A stretch of 42,178 nt of DNA from Flavobacteriaceae bacterium (lineage in GTDB: Bacteria; Bacteroidota; Bacteroidia; Flavobacteriales; Flavobacteriaceae). Shown here piece by piece: positions 1 through 7,006 of this stretch. Both the position numbers and the translations under genes were made by a program. The stretch covers positions 1 to 42,178 of the forward strand of contig JADHLZ010000012.1 of NCBI GenBank assembly GCA_016780345.1, read 5' to 3'. How positions within the stretch are numbered: the stretch's first letter is position 1; each line of letters begins with the position of its first letter. Under the pieces are notes generated by a model, which saw only the letters and a program-made list of their open reading frames with translations, did not search any database and was not told the DNA's origin.

Positions 1-864
1 AAATGGTTCTGAAGATTGAGACCAAAGTTTACCAGCTTCCTCAAACCTGTGTTGTTCATTTTGGTAATTATAGCTTGGAGGATAATTTTGAATAGTTTTA
101 TCATTAAAAAGTGCTTCTGGAAGGCCATACCAATGTTCCATTGTAGTTAGACCAGCACGAGCAGAGTTTAAAACATTCCATCTGGCTACACTCATTTGAG
201 AATGGTGGAAAGCAGATCTTAATCCTAATCTTTTGTTTTCTTTAATAGCAGCATTTAGAATTTCAGGTGTTGATCCAAAAAACTTTATTCCATCTGCACC
301 TTTTATCGCATTATCTCTAACCCAATTTACAGCATCTTCAACTGTATTTATTTCAGATCCTATACCAAAACCAGTGTATGTGAAAATTCGAGGAGCTATT
401 ATAGAGTTATTTTCACTTTTCTTTTTTAAATCTAAATTAAAATTTAGACTTCTTCCACTTGGCTCTCTTATAGTTGTAATTCCATGAGCCATCCAGAGTT
501 TAAAAACATAATCTGGTTCAGCTCCTTGAGATTTGCCCCCAATATGTCCATGCATATCAACAAAACCTGGTAATACATACATACCATCCAAGTTTAGTTC
601 ATATCCATTTTTATCAAGTTTTAAACTATTTCTTTTTGCAACTCCAGGATATCCAACTGTCTTAACTTTTGTAATAATATTTTGCTTGATTTCAATATCT
701 ACTGGACCAATTGGAGGAGCACCATTTCCATTAATTAAAGTAACATTTCTTAAAATTAATTGCTCGTATGGTCCTTGGATTAAATTTTCTTGACCATTTA
801 TAAAAAAAAACTGCAATGTTATGATTATAAAACATTGCAGTTTGTTGATATAATCTATTTTCAT
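1..864 (-). CDS. Exported amidohydrolase family protein (partial, C-terminus outside window)
   Basis: The first 288 residues are present and the frame stays open to the window edge. The start is the ATG at 864. Residues 1-24 are a lysine-containing n-region, a hydrophobic core (FIIITLQFFFI) and a likely cleavage site before Gln-Glu, so the protein is probably periplasmic. A metal-dependent amidohydrolase pattern follows: a small beta sandwich with NVTLINGNG (40-48), then LPGFVDMHGH with the HxH metal ligands at about 105 and 107. Lys194 in GADGIKFFG is a candidate carboxylated lysine, and H220/H221 and H244 are further ligand candidates. The pattern fits the imidazolonepropionase/prolidase-like branch. 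Substrate cannot be told; a cyclic imide or dipeptide hydrolase is possible. It lies 33 bp downstream of an amt gene on the same strand, and a terminator-like hairpin sits inside its first 25 codons. Confidence 0.85.
   Translation of the reverse strand, partial: MKIDYINKLQCFIIITLQFFFINGQENLIQGPYEQLILRNVTLINGNGAPPIGPVDIEIKQNIITKVKTVGYPGVAKRNSLKLDKNGYELNLDGMYVLPGFVDMHGHIGGKSQGAEPDYVFKLWMAHGITTIREPSGRSLNFNLDLKKKSENNSIIAPRIFTYTGFGIGSEINTVEDAVNWVRDNAIKGADGIKFFGSTPEILNAAIKENKRLGLRSAFHHSQMSVARWNVLNSARAGLTTMEHWYGLPEALFNDKTIQNYPPSYNYQNEQHRFEEAGKLWSQSSEPF
802..843 (-). terminator. Rho-independent terminator-like hairpin inside the 5' end of the amidohydrolase gene
   Basis: A perfect 13-bp inverted repeat (AAACTGCAATGTT at 808-820, AACATTGCAGTTT at 831-843) has a 10-nt loop. 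Read on the minus strand it is followed by an unbroken T tract at 810-802. This is the expected structure for ending transcription from the amt gene that stops at 898. It nevertheless lies within codons 8-21 of the downstream amidohydrolase, so it could also attenuate that gene. Confidence 0.65.
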
Positions 865-897
865 ATTTTAAATTTTATATGAAAATAGTTATAATAT

Positions 898-2130
898 TTA
901 ATCTACTCTAAAATCTCCGTAAGCTCTTGTCCCGTGTTCAGCAATATCTAAGCCTTGTTCTTCTTCATTTTCGTCTACTCTTAGACCAACAACTGTTCTT
1001 ACAAATAATGTAATTATACTTCCAAATAAAATACAAAATACAGCGGTAATACCTACACAAGCTAGTTGAACCATAAACTGATCGAATCCAGCCATTTCTC
1101 CAAAAAGACCAACTGCTAAAGTTCCCCATATCCCACAAAATAAGTGAACGGGAATTGCTCCAACAGGATCATCTAATTTACACTTGTCAAGTAATGCAAC
1201 AGAAAGAACTACAATAAATCCAGCGATTAAACCAATAACAATAGCAGATGTTGGCAGCATTTGATCAGCTCCTGCTGTAATACCAACTAAACCTCCCAAA
1301 ACTCCATTCATAAACATTGTTAAATCTAAATTATTATAAAGAATTCTAGATAATACAGCAGCACCGATTCCTCCAGCAGCAGCAGCAAGACAAGTCGTTA
1401 CTAAAGTAAGTGATGTTAGTGATGGGTCTGCTGAAAGAACAGAGCCTCCATTAAATCCAAACCATCCTAACCATAATATTAATACTCCAGCAGCTGAGAG
1501 AGGAATATTTGAACCGGTAATTGCTTGTGGATTACCATTTTCATCGAATTTTCCTTTTCTAGCACCTAAGAAATAAATTACAACAAGTGCCCCCCAACCA
1601 CCAACAGAATGCACTAGAGTAGAACCTGCAAAGTCATAGAACCCAAGATCTTCTGAAATAAAATCACTAAAAAAACCACCTCCCCATTGCCAAGAACCAA
1701 CAATTGGATAAACAATTGTAACATATAAGATTGCCACTAAAATGAAGGAATTAATTTTAATTCTTTCTGCAACTGCTCCAGAAATTATAGTAGCTGCAGT
1801 CGCAGCAAACATTCCTTGAAATAAAAAGTCAGTCCAGTAAGTATAGCCTTCATTGTAAGAAAGGTCTGATGCTGCAGTAGCGTCTAAACCTGTAACAATT
1901 GTCCCAAGAACTCCATCAATAATCCAATCTCCTGGATACATTAGATTGAATCCAATGAGACAGTAGATTATTAAACCTGCAGTGATTACAAAAAAGTTTT
2001 TAAATAAAATATTAATAGTATTTTTTTGTCTTGTTAATCCAATTTCTAAAAAGGAAAATCCAAGATGCATAAAAAAGACTAATGCTGTACAGATCATCAT
2101 CCATACGTTGTTAACTGTTAATAATTCCAT
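898..2130 (-). CDS. amt: Ammonium transporter (Amt/Rh family), second copy
   Basis: A 410-residue integral inner-membrane protein of the Amt/MEP/Rh family, which conducts ammonium/ammonia into the cell as a trimer. Family landmarks are intact. The Phe gate is present as F108 in QGMFAATAAT and F226 in WFGFNGGS. The twin pore histidines are H174 (STLVHSVGGWG) and H329 (IPVHLFCGIWG). The acidic C-terminal tail (LRVDENEEEQGLDIAEHG) is the part that normally docks PII. The first membrane helix is at about 10-30 and resembles an uncleaved segment. The gene starts 4 bp after the PII gene, so the two are almost certainly one transcription unit, the usual glnK-amtB arrangement in which PII plugs the channel when nitrogen is plentiful. 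It differs clearly from the other Amt copy at 3443-4726. Confidence 0.95.
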   Translation of the reverse strand: MELLTVNNVWMMICTALVFFMHLGFSFLEIGLTRQKNTINILFKNFFVITAGLIIYCLIGFNLMYPGDWIIDGVLGTIVTGLDATAASDLSYNEGYTYWTDFLFQGMFAATAATIISGAVAERIKINSFILVAILYVTIVYPIVGSWQWGGGFFSDFISEDLGFYDFAGSTLVHSVGGWGALVVIYFLGARKGKFDENGNPQAITGSNIPLSAAGVLILWLGWFGFNGGSVLSADPSLTSLTLVTTCLAAAAGGIGAAVLSRILYNNLDLTMFMNGVLGGLVGITAGADQMLPTSAIVIGLIAGFIVVLSVALLDKCKLDDPVGAIPVHLFCGIWGTLAVGLFGEMAGFDQFMVQLACVGITAVFCILFGSIITLFVRTVVGLRVDENEEEQGLDIAEHGTRAYGDFRVD

Positions 2131-2134
2131 GATT

Positions 2135-2473
2135 TTAATTTAATGATGTTTTACCTGTTTCTTTAGTTCTAATTCTGTACGCTTCTTCAACTGGAAGAAT
2201 AAATATTTTTCCATCACCAACATCGCCTGTGTATGCTGATTCTAAGATTGCGTTTACTGTTTTTTCAACGAAGGGTTCTGAAACTACAATTGATAAAAAC
2301 CTTCTTTGGATATCCGCAGTACTGTAGGTTACACCACGATATACATGACCAACTTTTTCATTTCCAACACCGGTTACATCCCAGTAAGAGAAAAAGTTTA
2401 CTTCAACTTTGTGAAGTGCTTTTTTAACATCCGAAAATCTGGATTTTCGAATGATTGCTTCAATTTTTTTCAT
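2135..2473 (-). CDS. glnB: Nitrogen regulatory protein P-II
   Basis: A 112-residue PII signal-transduction protein, the normal family length. It opens with MKKIEAIIRKSRFSDVKKAL and ends with the C-terminal PII signature TGDVGDGKIFILPVEEAYRIRT (about 82-103), which carries the B-loop that binds ATP/ADP. The T-loop is atypical: YRGVTYSTADIQRR replaces the proteobacterial YRGAEYMVDFLPK. Tyr50 sits where uridylylated Tyr51 lies in E. coli GlnB, but the rest of the loop differs, so modification and partner choice may differ too. It likely gates the Amt encoded 4 bp downstream in response to 2-oxoglutarate and adenylates. GlnK would serve equally well as a name. Confidence 0.95.
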   Translation of the reverse strand: MKKIEAIIRKSRFSDVKKALHKVEVNFFSYWDVTGVGNEKVGHVYRGVTYSTADIQRRFLSIVVSEPFVEKTVNAILESAYTGDVGDGKIFILPVEEAYRIRTKETGKTSLN

Positions 2474-2514
2474 GATTCTGTAATAAATTATGTTATTTAA
2501 TGTAAAATTCGAAT

Positions 2515-2522
2515 CAAATTTA
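2515..2522 (-). promoter_or_regulatory. Possible -7 element of a glnB-amt promoter
   Basis: On the minus strand this reads TAAATTTG, a match to the Bacteroidetes -7 consensus TAnnTTTG, 42 bp before the glnB start. I find no TTTG at the expected -33 distance. A perfect 8-bp match is easy to obtain in AT-rich DNA, so this is tentative. Confidence 0.35.
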
Positions 2523-2651
2523 TGGTTTTGTCTTTTTTATTATATCATAATCCTCATTAAATGTTTAATTTTTATAATATCCATAATTTTCATATTTTAA
2601 AATTCTGATTACCATAATATCAAGGGGTTTAAATTATTGATTCATAAAAAT

Positions 2652-2680
2652 CAAAAGCCCGGCATCACCGGGCTCTTAAC
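2652..2680 (-). terminator. Rho-independent terminator after the porin-like gene
   Basis: The 7-bp GC-rich stem AGCCCGG (2656-2662) pairs with CCGGGCT (2668-2674) around a 5-nt loop. On the minus strand it is followed by TTTTGATTTTT. It lies 60 bp past the porin stop and before the glnB promoter region, so it separates amt-porin from glnB-amt. It is the most GC-rich intergenic element in the window. Confidence 0.8.
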
Positions 2681-2737
2681 AAAACAACATAATAATATGA
2701 ATTAGGGATATAAAATCCGAATAATTCCTAATTTAAA

Positions 2738-3403
2738 TTAGAAGCTCATTCCAAACACAAGGAATGCAGCTTCTGAGTCTGGGTTATATACAAAGGAACC
2801 GAAAACTGGTAAAGAGTAATCTTCTGTAATTTTTATGTCTTTAGACCCACCTAAAGAAATATTACATAAACCACTTCCACCATTAACGTACCATGCATCT
2901 CCTGAATCATCACCATATCCGATGGCTACATCTACAGGACCAGCTGAGAAAGAAGCTTCAATATATAAAGCTTCAACTTCAGTGAAATATCCAACCATTA
3001 ATCCGATTGGACCTAATTCAGCAGAGCCAGAAATTTCAAAGTAGTCTCCTTCAAATAATCCTTCACCATCAGCGTATGCACCACCCTCTCCAGGAAAAGA
3101 GTAGTTAGTTAATGTTAAACCAAATTTTCCAAAGCTGTAGCTAGCATATAAATCAAGTTCGTTTCCTCCGCCGTTTGCAGTAGTTGGAAAACTTCCCCAA
3201 GCACCAACTTCTAAATCTCCGGTGCTAAGAGATACCCATGGTTGAATGTGTGCACCTGAGCCAAACTGAGTTCCTCTCCATACATATGAGCTAACTACGT
3301 CTGCTCCTAAATCTTGAGCATTTGAAGTATTTGATGATAATAATGCTGACGTTGTTAATACTACCGTTAGCAATCCAATTGTTTTTCTTATTAAGTTTTT
3401 CAT
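2738..3403 (-). CDS. TorF-like putative porin / outer-membrane beta-barrel protein
   Basis: A 221-residue exported protein with a clear signal peptide (MKNLIRKTIGLLTVVLTTSALL, cleavage near SNAQ at about 30). The mature part begins DLGADVVSSYVWRGTQFG, the hallmark start of the TorF/TIGR02001-like family of small putative porins. It then has alternating amphipathic strands rich in Gly, Ser and aromatic residues and ends in Phe (FGMSF), typical of proteins inserted into the outer membrane by BamA. It starts 39 bp after an amt gene and is followed by a terminator, so amt and porin probably share a transcript. I infer that it passes small nitrogen solutes through the outer membrane; the sequence alone does not show the substrate. 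Confidence 0.8.
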   Translation of the reverse strand: MKNLIRKTIGLLTVVLTTSALLSSNTSNAQDLGADVVSSYVWRGTQFGSGAHIQPWVSLSTGDLEVGAWGSFPTTANGGGNELDLYASYSFGKFGLTLTNYSFPGEGGAYADGEGLFEGDYFEISGSAELGPIGLMVGYFTEVEALYIEASFSAGPVDVAIGYGDDSGDAWYVNGGSGLCNISLGGSKDIKITEDYSLPVFGSFVYNPDSEAAFLVFGMSF

Positions 3404-3442
3404 AATTATAGTTTTTTTTATTAATTTTTATATGTTGTTTGT

Positions 3443-4726
3443 TTATTCTCTTGTTCTTTTTCCAGCGAAACCAATTTCTCCATGCTCAGCTAAATCTAAG
3501 TTTTCTTCTTCTTCTCTAGAAACTCTTAATCCTAAAGTCGATTTTAATATATAAAATACAATGAATGATGTTATTGCTGCCCAAGCTCCATAAGCTAGAA
3601 CACCAATTGCTTGAGCACCCAACTGTGCGCTACCACCACCGTTAAAAATTCCTAATCCAGCATCACCATCAACACCCCACAATCCAATTACTAAAGTTCC
3701 CCATGCACCAACAACCCCGTGAGCTGAAGCTGCGCCTACTGCATCGTCAATTTTAAGTACTTTTTCAATGAATTCAATTGAATATACTACTAGTATACCC
3801 CCAACTAAACCTGCAAAAAATGCTCCACCTGGTGTCATGTTTCCACAACCAGCAGTAATTGCAACAAGTCCGGCAATTACTCCGTTTAATGTCATTGTTA
3901 GATTTGGTTTACCATATTTTAACCAACTGATTAATAACGCTCCAACTGCACCCGCAGCAGCAGAAATGTTTGTTACAAATACAACCATTGATGCAGCGAC
4001 TGAGTCGTCACCTCCCCAAGCTAACTGAGACCCACCGTTAAATCCGAACCAACCTAGCCATAAAATAAACACACCTAATGTCCCTACAAGTAAGTTGCTT
4101 CCAGGAAGTGTTACTGGTTTTCCGTTTATATATTTTCCAATTCTAGGTCCAACCATCCATGCTCCAATAAGAGCAGCCCATCCACCTACAGAATGAACTA
4201 TTGAGGAACCTGCAAAATCAATAAATTCTGCTGGCATCCATTCAGAATTTAACCATCCGCCATTCCATTCCCATGCACCTGCTATTGGATAAATAAGAGC
4301 AGTCATAATAATTGTAAATAAAGCATAAGTAGAGTATTTTGTTCTTCCTGCTATTGCACCAGAAACAATAGTAGCAGCTGTTGCGCAAAAAACAGTTTGA
4401 AAAAATACATCTTCAGCTCCTGCTCCTGGGTTAAAGAGTAAATCATTCAATTCAGTGATGATAAATCCATTTGAGCTTCCTCCATACATTAAACCATAAC
4501 CTATGAACCAGAAAGACAAGGTTCCAACAGATATATCCAAGATATTTTTCATTGAAATGTTAACTGCATTCGAAGATTTGGTAAATCCAGATTCAACTAA
4601 AGTAAATCCTGCTTGCATAAAAAATACAAGAATACCTGAAAGTAATACCCATAAAATGCTAAAGTCAGTATTTGGGTCTGATAACTCAATACTTGAATTT
4701 AAAGCAAAAATTGTGTTAAAATTCAT
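3443..4726 (-). CDS. amt: Ammonium transporter (Amt/Rh family), first copy
   Basis: A 427-residue Amt-family channel. It has an N-terminal extension of about 20 residues before the first helix (SILWVLLSGILVFFMQAGFTLVESGF) compared with the copy at 898-2130. Phe-gate residues F113 (QTVFCATAAT) and F229 (WFGFNGGS) and pore histidines H178 (SSIVHSVGGWA) and H336 (ASAHGVVGAWG) are present, so transport should be intact. The cytoplasmic tail LRVSREEEENLDLAEHGEIGF is a PII-docking type. It differs enough from the second copy to be an ancient paralogue rather than a recent duplicate. The upstream 198-bp gap holds a 17-bp palindrome that may be an operator. It is probably co-transcribed with the porin gene. 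Confidence 0.95.
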   Translation of the reverse strand: MNFNTIFALNSSIELSDPNTDFSILWVLLSGILVFFMQAGFTLVESGFTKSSNAVNISMKNILDISVGTLSFWFIGYGLMYGGSSNGFIITELNDLLFNPGAGAEDVFFQTVFCATAATIVSGAIAGRTKYSTYALFTIIMTALIYPIAGAWEWNGGWLNSEWMPAEFIDFAGSSIVHSVGGWAALIGAWMVGPRIGKYINGKPVTLPGSNLLVGTLGVFILWLGWFGFNGGSQLAWGGDDSVAASMVVFVTNISAAAGAVGALLISWLKYGKPNLTMTLNGVIAGLVAITAGCGNMTPGGAFFAGLVGGILVVYSIEFIEKVLKIDDAVGAASAHGVVGAWGTLVIGLWGVDGDAGLGIFNGGGSAQLGAQAIGVLAYGAWAAITSFIVFYILKSTLGLRVSREEEENLDLAEHGEIGFAGKRTRE

Positions 4727-4784
4727 AATAATAATTTTTAAGTTTTTTAATAATTTGTTAAATATTATTCAACAATATTAAAAA

Positions 4785-4801
4785 AACAATTAATAATTGT
4801 T
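4785..4801. promoter_or_regulatory. 17-bp palindrome upstream of the first amt gene (possible operator)
   Basis: AACAATTA-A-TAATTGTT is a perfect 8-bp inverted repeat around one central base, 59 bp before the amt start. The rest of the 198-bp gap (4727-4924) is AT-rich, with no recognisable gene and no clear -33/-7 pair. It could be a dimeric regulator site, but AT-only palindromes also arise by chance here. Confidence 0.3.
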
Positions 4802-4924
4802 AAATATTTTGTTTAAAATGGGATTATTATTACAAATAATGTAATTTATAAATAGAAATATTTTAGGAATGATAATTTAGGTTACTCTAAATTATTAATT
4901 TGATCAAATTTTTTGTTAATGCTG

Positions 4925-5290
4925 TTACTTAAATATTAGCATTCCAATAAACATTGATGCAAAACTTAAAATTATAGAAATAAAGGTATATAAAATGAAA
5001 TAGTTTAAATCTCCAGATTTAATGATATTTATATTCTCATTTGCAAAAGTAGAAAACGTTGTTAATCCACCACAAAATCCAGTGGTAATTAAAAAAGTTT
5101 GAGGTGAATTAATTTGATCATTCTTAATTGCCCAACCTATAAAAAGACCAAAAATTAAACATCCCAAAATGTTGGATAATAATGTAGAAAAAGGAAATTT
5201 AATCAAACTGAAAAAAGAAATATTTGAAATTAAATATCTAAAAGCACTTCCTATTCCACCGCCCAAAAAAACTAATAATAATTGTTTCAT
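4925..5290 (-). CDS. crcB: Fluoride exporter CrcB (Fluc)
   Basis: From the ATG at 5290 this gives a 121-residue protein, the usual Fluc length. An upstream in-frame ATG at 5356 would add 22 residues that overlap the preceding gene. Family motifs are GGGIGSAFRYL (10-20), the conserved Asn40 in LSNILGC, and GFCGGLTTFSTF (71-82), which lines the fluoride pore and holds the structural sodium site. Four hydrophobic segments are visible. Fluc proteins form antiparallel dimers that let fluoride leave the cytoplasm. The start codon overlaps the stop of the upstream small gene as ATGA, indicating translational coupling. No fluoride riboswitch fits in the 38 bp upstream of the pair. Confidence 0.93.
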   Translation of the reverse strand: MKQLLLVFLGGGIGSAFRYLISNISFFSLIKFPFSTLLSNILGCLIFGLFIGWAIKNDQINSPQTFLITTGFCGGLTTFSTFANENINIIKSGDLNYFILYTFISIILSFASMFIGMLIFK

Positions 5291-5475
5291 GTCACACTTA
5301 ATCTTTTTAAAAAAACTAATAAACCAACAAAACATAAAAATCCTATAATGATCCATCTAATTCCTTTATATGAACCCTTTAATTCCTTAAGGTCTTTTTT
5401 ATAACTTAAAAAAATTATAAAAATAAATATTATAAAAAATGCAATTGCAAAGACTAATTGACCATTACTAAACAT
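5287..5475 (-). CDS. Small conserved two-helix membrane protein upstream of crcB
   Basis: A 62-residue protein of unknown function. It has a first hydrophobic helix (LVFAIAFFIIFIFIIFLSY, about 7-25), a short basic cytoplasmic-looking loop (KKDLKELKGSYKGIR) and a second helix (WIIIGFLCFVGLLVFL, about 41-56). It overlaps crcB by 4 bp (ATGA), so it is very likely translated together with the exporter. Similar short proteins are familiar next to flavobacterial genes, but I know of no assigned role. Function could relate to CrcB assembly; that is inference from position only. Confidence 0.75.
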   Translation of the reverse strand: MFSNGQLVFAIAFFIIFIFIIFLSYKKDLKELKGSYKGIRWIIIGFLCFVGLLVFLKRLSVT

Positions 5476-5492
5476 AATTATTTATTTTAGAT

Positions 5493-5500
5493 CAAAAATA
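5493..5500 (-). promoter_or_regulatory. Possible -7 element for the small membrane protein-crcB operon
   Basis: Reads TATTTTTG on the minus strand (consensus TAnnTTTG), 17 bp before the start at 5475. No -33 match was found, and the region is AT-rich. Confidence 0.35.
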
Positions 5501-5513
5501 AGATAATTATAAT

Positions 5514-5900
5514 ATGAAACATCAAATTGAAGCAGTTAAAAAATTTCATGAAGTATATAAACTTAGCTACAAATTAGCCCCGGTTGCAAATATTGGTAAA
5601 GAAAAAATTAATTTAAGATTTAATCTAATGTCTGAAGAAAATAAAGAATATTTGGAAGCTGCTCAAAATGATGATTTAGTTGAAGTTGCTGATGCGCTTG
5701 GTGATATGTTATATATATTATGTGGAACAATTATTGAGCATGGAATGCAATACAAAATAGAAGAAATATTTGATGAAATTCAAAAGAGTAACTTAAGTAA
5801 ACTTGATGAGAATGGAAATCCTATATACAGAGAAGATGGTAAAGTAATGAAGGGACCTAATTATTTCAAACCTAATATTTCTAAAATTTTAGCTTCCTAA
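5514..5900 (+). CDS. MazG-like nucleoside triphosphate pyrophosphohydrolase
   Basis: A 128-residue protein of the all-alpha NTP pyrophosphatase superfamily (MazG / phosphoribosyl-ATP pyrophosphohydrolase-like). The metal-binding pattern is E41-E42-xx-E45 (SEENKEYLEAA) followed by E57-xx-D60 (VEVADALGDMLYIL). Such enzymes hydrolyse NTPs or related nucleotides to NMP and pyrophosphate, often for nucleotide-pool cleaning. It is not HisE, since no histidine genes are nearby. It is cytoplasmic. The last 4 bp overlap the stop end of the convergent ilvE gene, with no terminator between them. Exact substrate unknown. Confidence 0.82.
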   Translation: MKHQIEAVKKFHEVYKLSYKLAPVANIGKEKINLRFNLMSEENKEYLEAAQNDDLVEVADALGDMLYILCGTIIEHGMQYKIEEIFDEIQKSNLSKLDENGNPIYREDGKVMKGPNYFKPNISKILAS

Positions 5901-6940
5901 ACTTCAACCGTCCAGTTATACGGATCTTCTATTAACTTATATTGTATGTTATTAAGTTTGTTTTTTAACATAATTGCCCAAGAATTTTCTTTTTGAATTA
6001 ATTCATATCTTGAATTTTCATATCCGAAACCTTGAATAGGCAAAACAACAACCGCAGTTCCACTTCCAAATATTTCAATTAGAGTGTTGTTTTTTGCAGC
6101 ATTAATTAACTCATTAACTTTTAGAGGTCTAATTTCAACTTCAATGCCTTCGTCTTTGGCAATCTCAATTAAACTTTTTCTTGTCACACCATCCAAAATA
6201 CTATCGTTGGTAGGAGCAGTAATCAATTTGTTTCCAATTCTAAAAAACAAATTCATTGTTCCTGCTTCTTCAATATATTGGTGAGTTGAAGAATCAGTCC
6301 AGATAATTTGTTGATAACCTTCATTATTGGCTAATTTTGTTGGATAGAATTGAGCAGCATAATTTCCTGCAGCTTTTGCGTAACCTACACCACCTTTAGC
6401 AGCTCTGCTAAAAGATTTTTCAATTTTTACTCGAACTTCTCCACTGTAGTAAGAGCTAGCAGGAGCACATATAATCATAAATTTATATTGATTGGCTTCA
6501 GTAGCATTTATAGTACCTTCATTTGCAAAAATAAAAGGTCTGATGTACAAAGAATTTCCTAAACCAGGTTTAATCCAATCACTATCTAATCTTAGTAAAT
6601 TTTTTAACCCTTCAAAAAAAATATCCTCAGGAAACTCAGGCATTGCTAATCTTATTGATGACTTAACAATTCGTTTATAATTTTCGTCTGGTCTAAATAA
6701 CCAAACTTTATTATTATCGTCTTTAAAAGCTTTCATTCCTTCAAAACAAGCTTGACCGTAATGAAAAACTCTAGATGCAGGACTAACGTTAATTGATTGA
6801 TAAGGAATAATTTCAGGATTAATCCATTCTCCTTTAATAAAGTCACAAGTAAACATATGGTCAGTAAAAACGGAACCAAACTTTAAGTTATTAAAGTCAA
6901 TTTCATTGATTTTTGAAGTTTCAATTTTTTTAATTTTCAT
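5897..6940 (-). CDS. ilvE: Branched-chain amino acid aminotransferase
   Basis: A 347-residue fold-type IV PLP enzyme of the BCAT type. It catalyses the last step of valine, leucine and isoleucine synthesis and the first step of their breakdown, using 2-oxoglutarate/glutamate as partner. Visible markers are FHYGQACFEGMKAF (59-72), the phosphate-binding RPFIF (134-138), the catalytic lysine K189 in YAKAAGNYAAQFYP, EEAGTMNLFF and the IFGSGTAVVV segment. The length and VFxYGxxxFEGMKA pattern match the longer class II BCATs. The start is the ATG at 6940. The gene is divergent from the epimerase at 7007 and overlaps the upstream convergent gene by 4 bp. Confidence 0.95.
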   Translation of the reverse strand: MKIKKIETSKINEIDFNNLKFGSVFTDHMFTCDFIKGEWINPEIIPYQSINVSPASRVFHYGQACFEGMKAFKDDNNKVWLFRPDENYKRIVKSSIRLAMPEFPEDIFFEGLKNLLRLDSDWIKPGLGNSLYIRPFIFANEGTINATEANQYKFMIICAPASSYYSGEVRVKIEKSFSRAAKGGVGYAKAAGNYAAQFYPTKLANNEGYQQIIWTDSSTHQYIEEAGTMNLFFRIGNKLITAPTNDSILDGVTRKSLIEIAKDEGIEVEIRPLKVNELINAAKNNTLIEIFGSGTAVVVLPIQGFGYENSRYELIQKENSWAIMLKNKLNNIQYKLIEDPYNWTVEV

Positions 6941-6948
6941 AAAATAGA

Positions 6949-6978
6949 TTGCTATTATAAATTTACAAATTAACTTTG
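6949..6978 (+). promoter_or_regulatory. Bacteroidetes housekeeping promoter for the TIGR01777 gene
   Basis: TTG at 6949-6951, a 19-nt spacer and TAACTTTG at 6971-6978 match the Bacteroidetes -33/-7 pattern (TTTG, N19, TAnnTTTG). The start codon at 7007 is 28 bp downstream, giving a short leader. Confidence 0.6.
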
Positions 6979-7006
6979 ATCAAATTATTATGTACATAAA
7001 AAATTT

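Noticed and set aside
233-793. Two plus-strand open frames of 84 and 86 codons at 233-487 and 533-793
   Set aside because: They lie antisense to the amidohydrolase frame, which is open throughout and has family motifs; the plus frames have no recognisable domain or start context.
5291-5356. A longer 143-codon reading of crcB
   Set aside because: The extra 22 residues lie in the frame of the coupled small gene, and the ATGA overlap start gives the normal 121-residue length.
5476-5513. A fluoride riboswitch in front of crcB
   Set aside because: Only 38 AT-rich bases separate the operon from the next gene, too short for the aptamer, and no conserved pseudoknot sequence is present.
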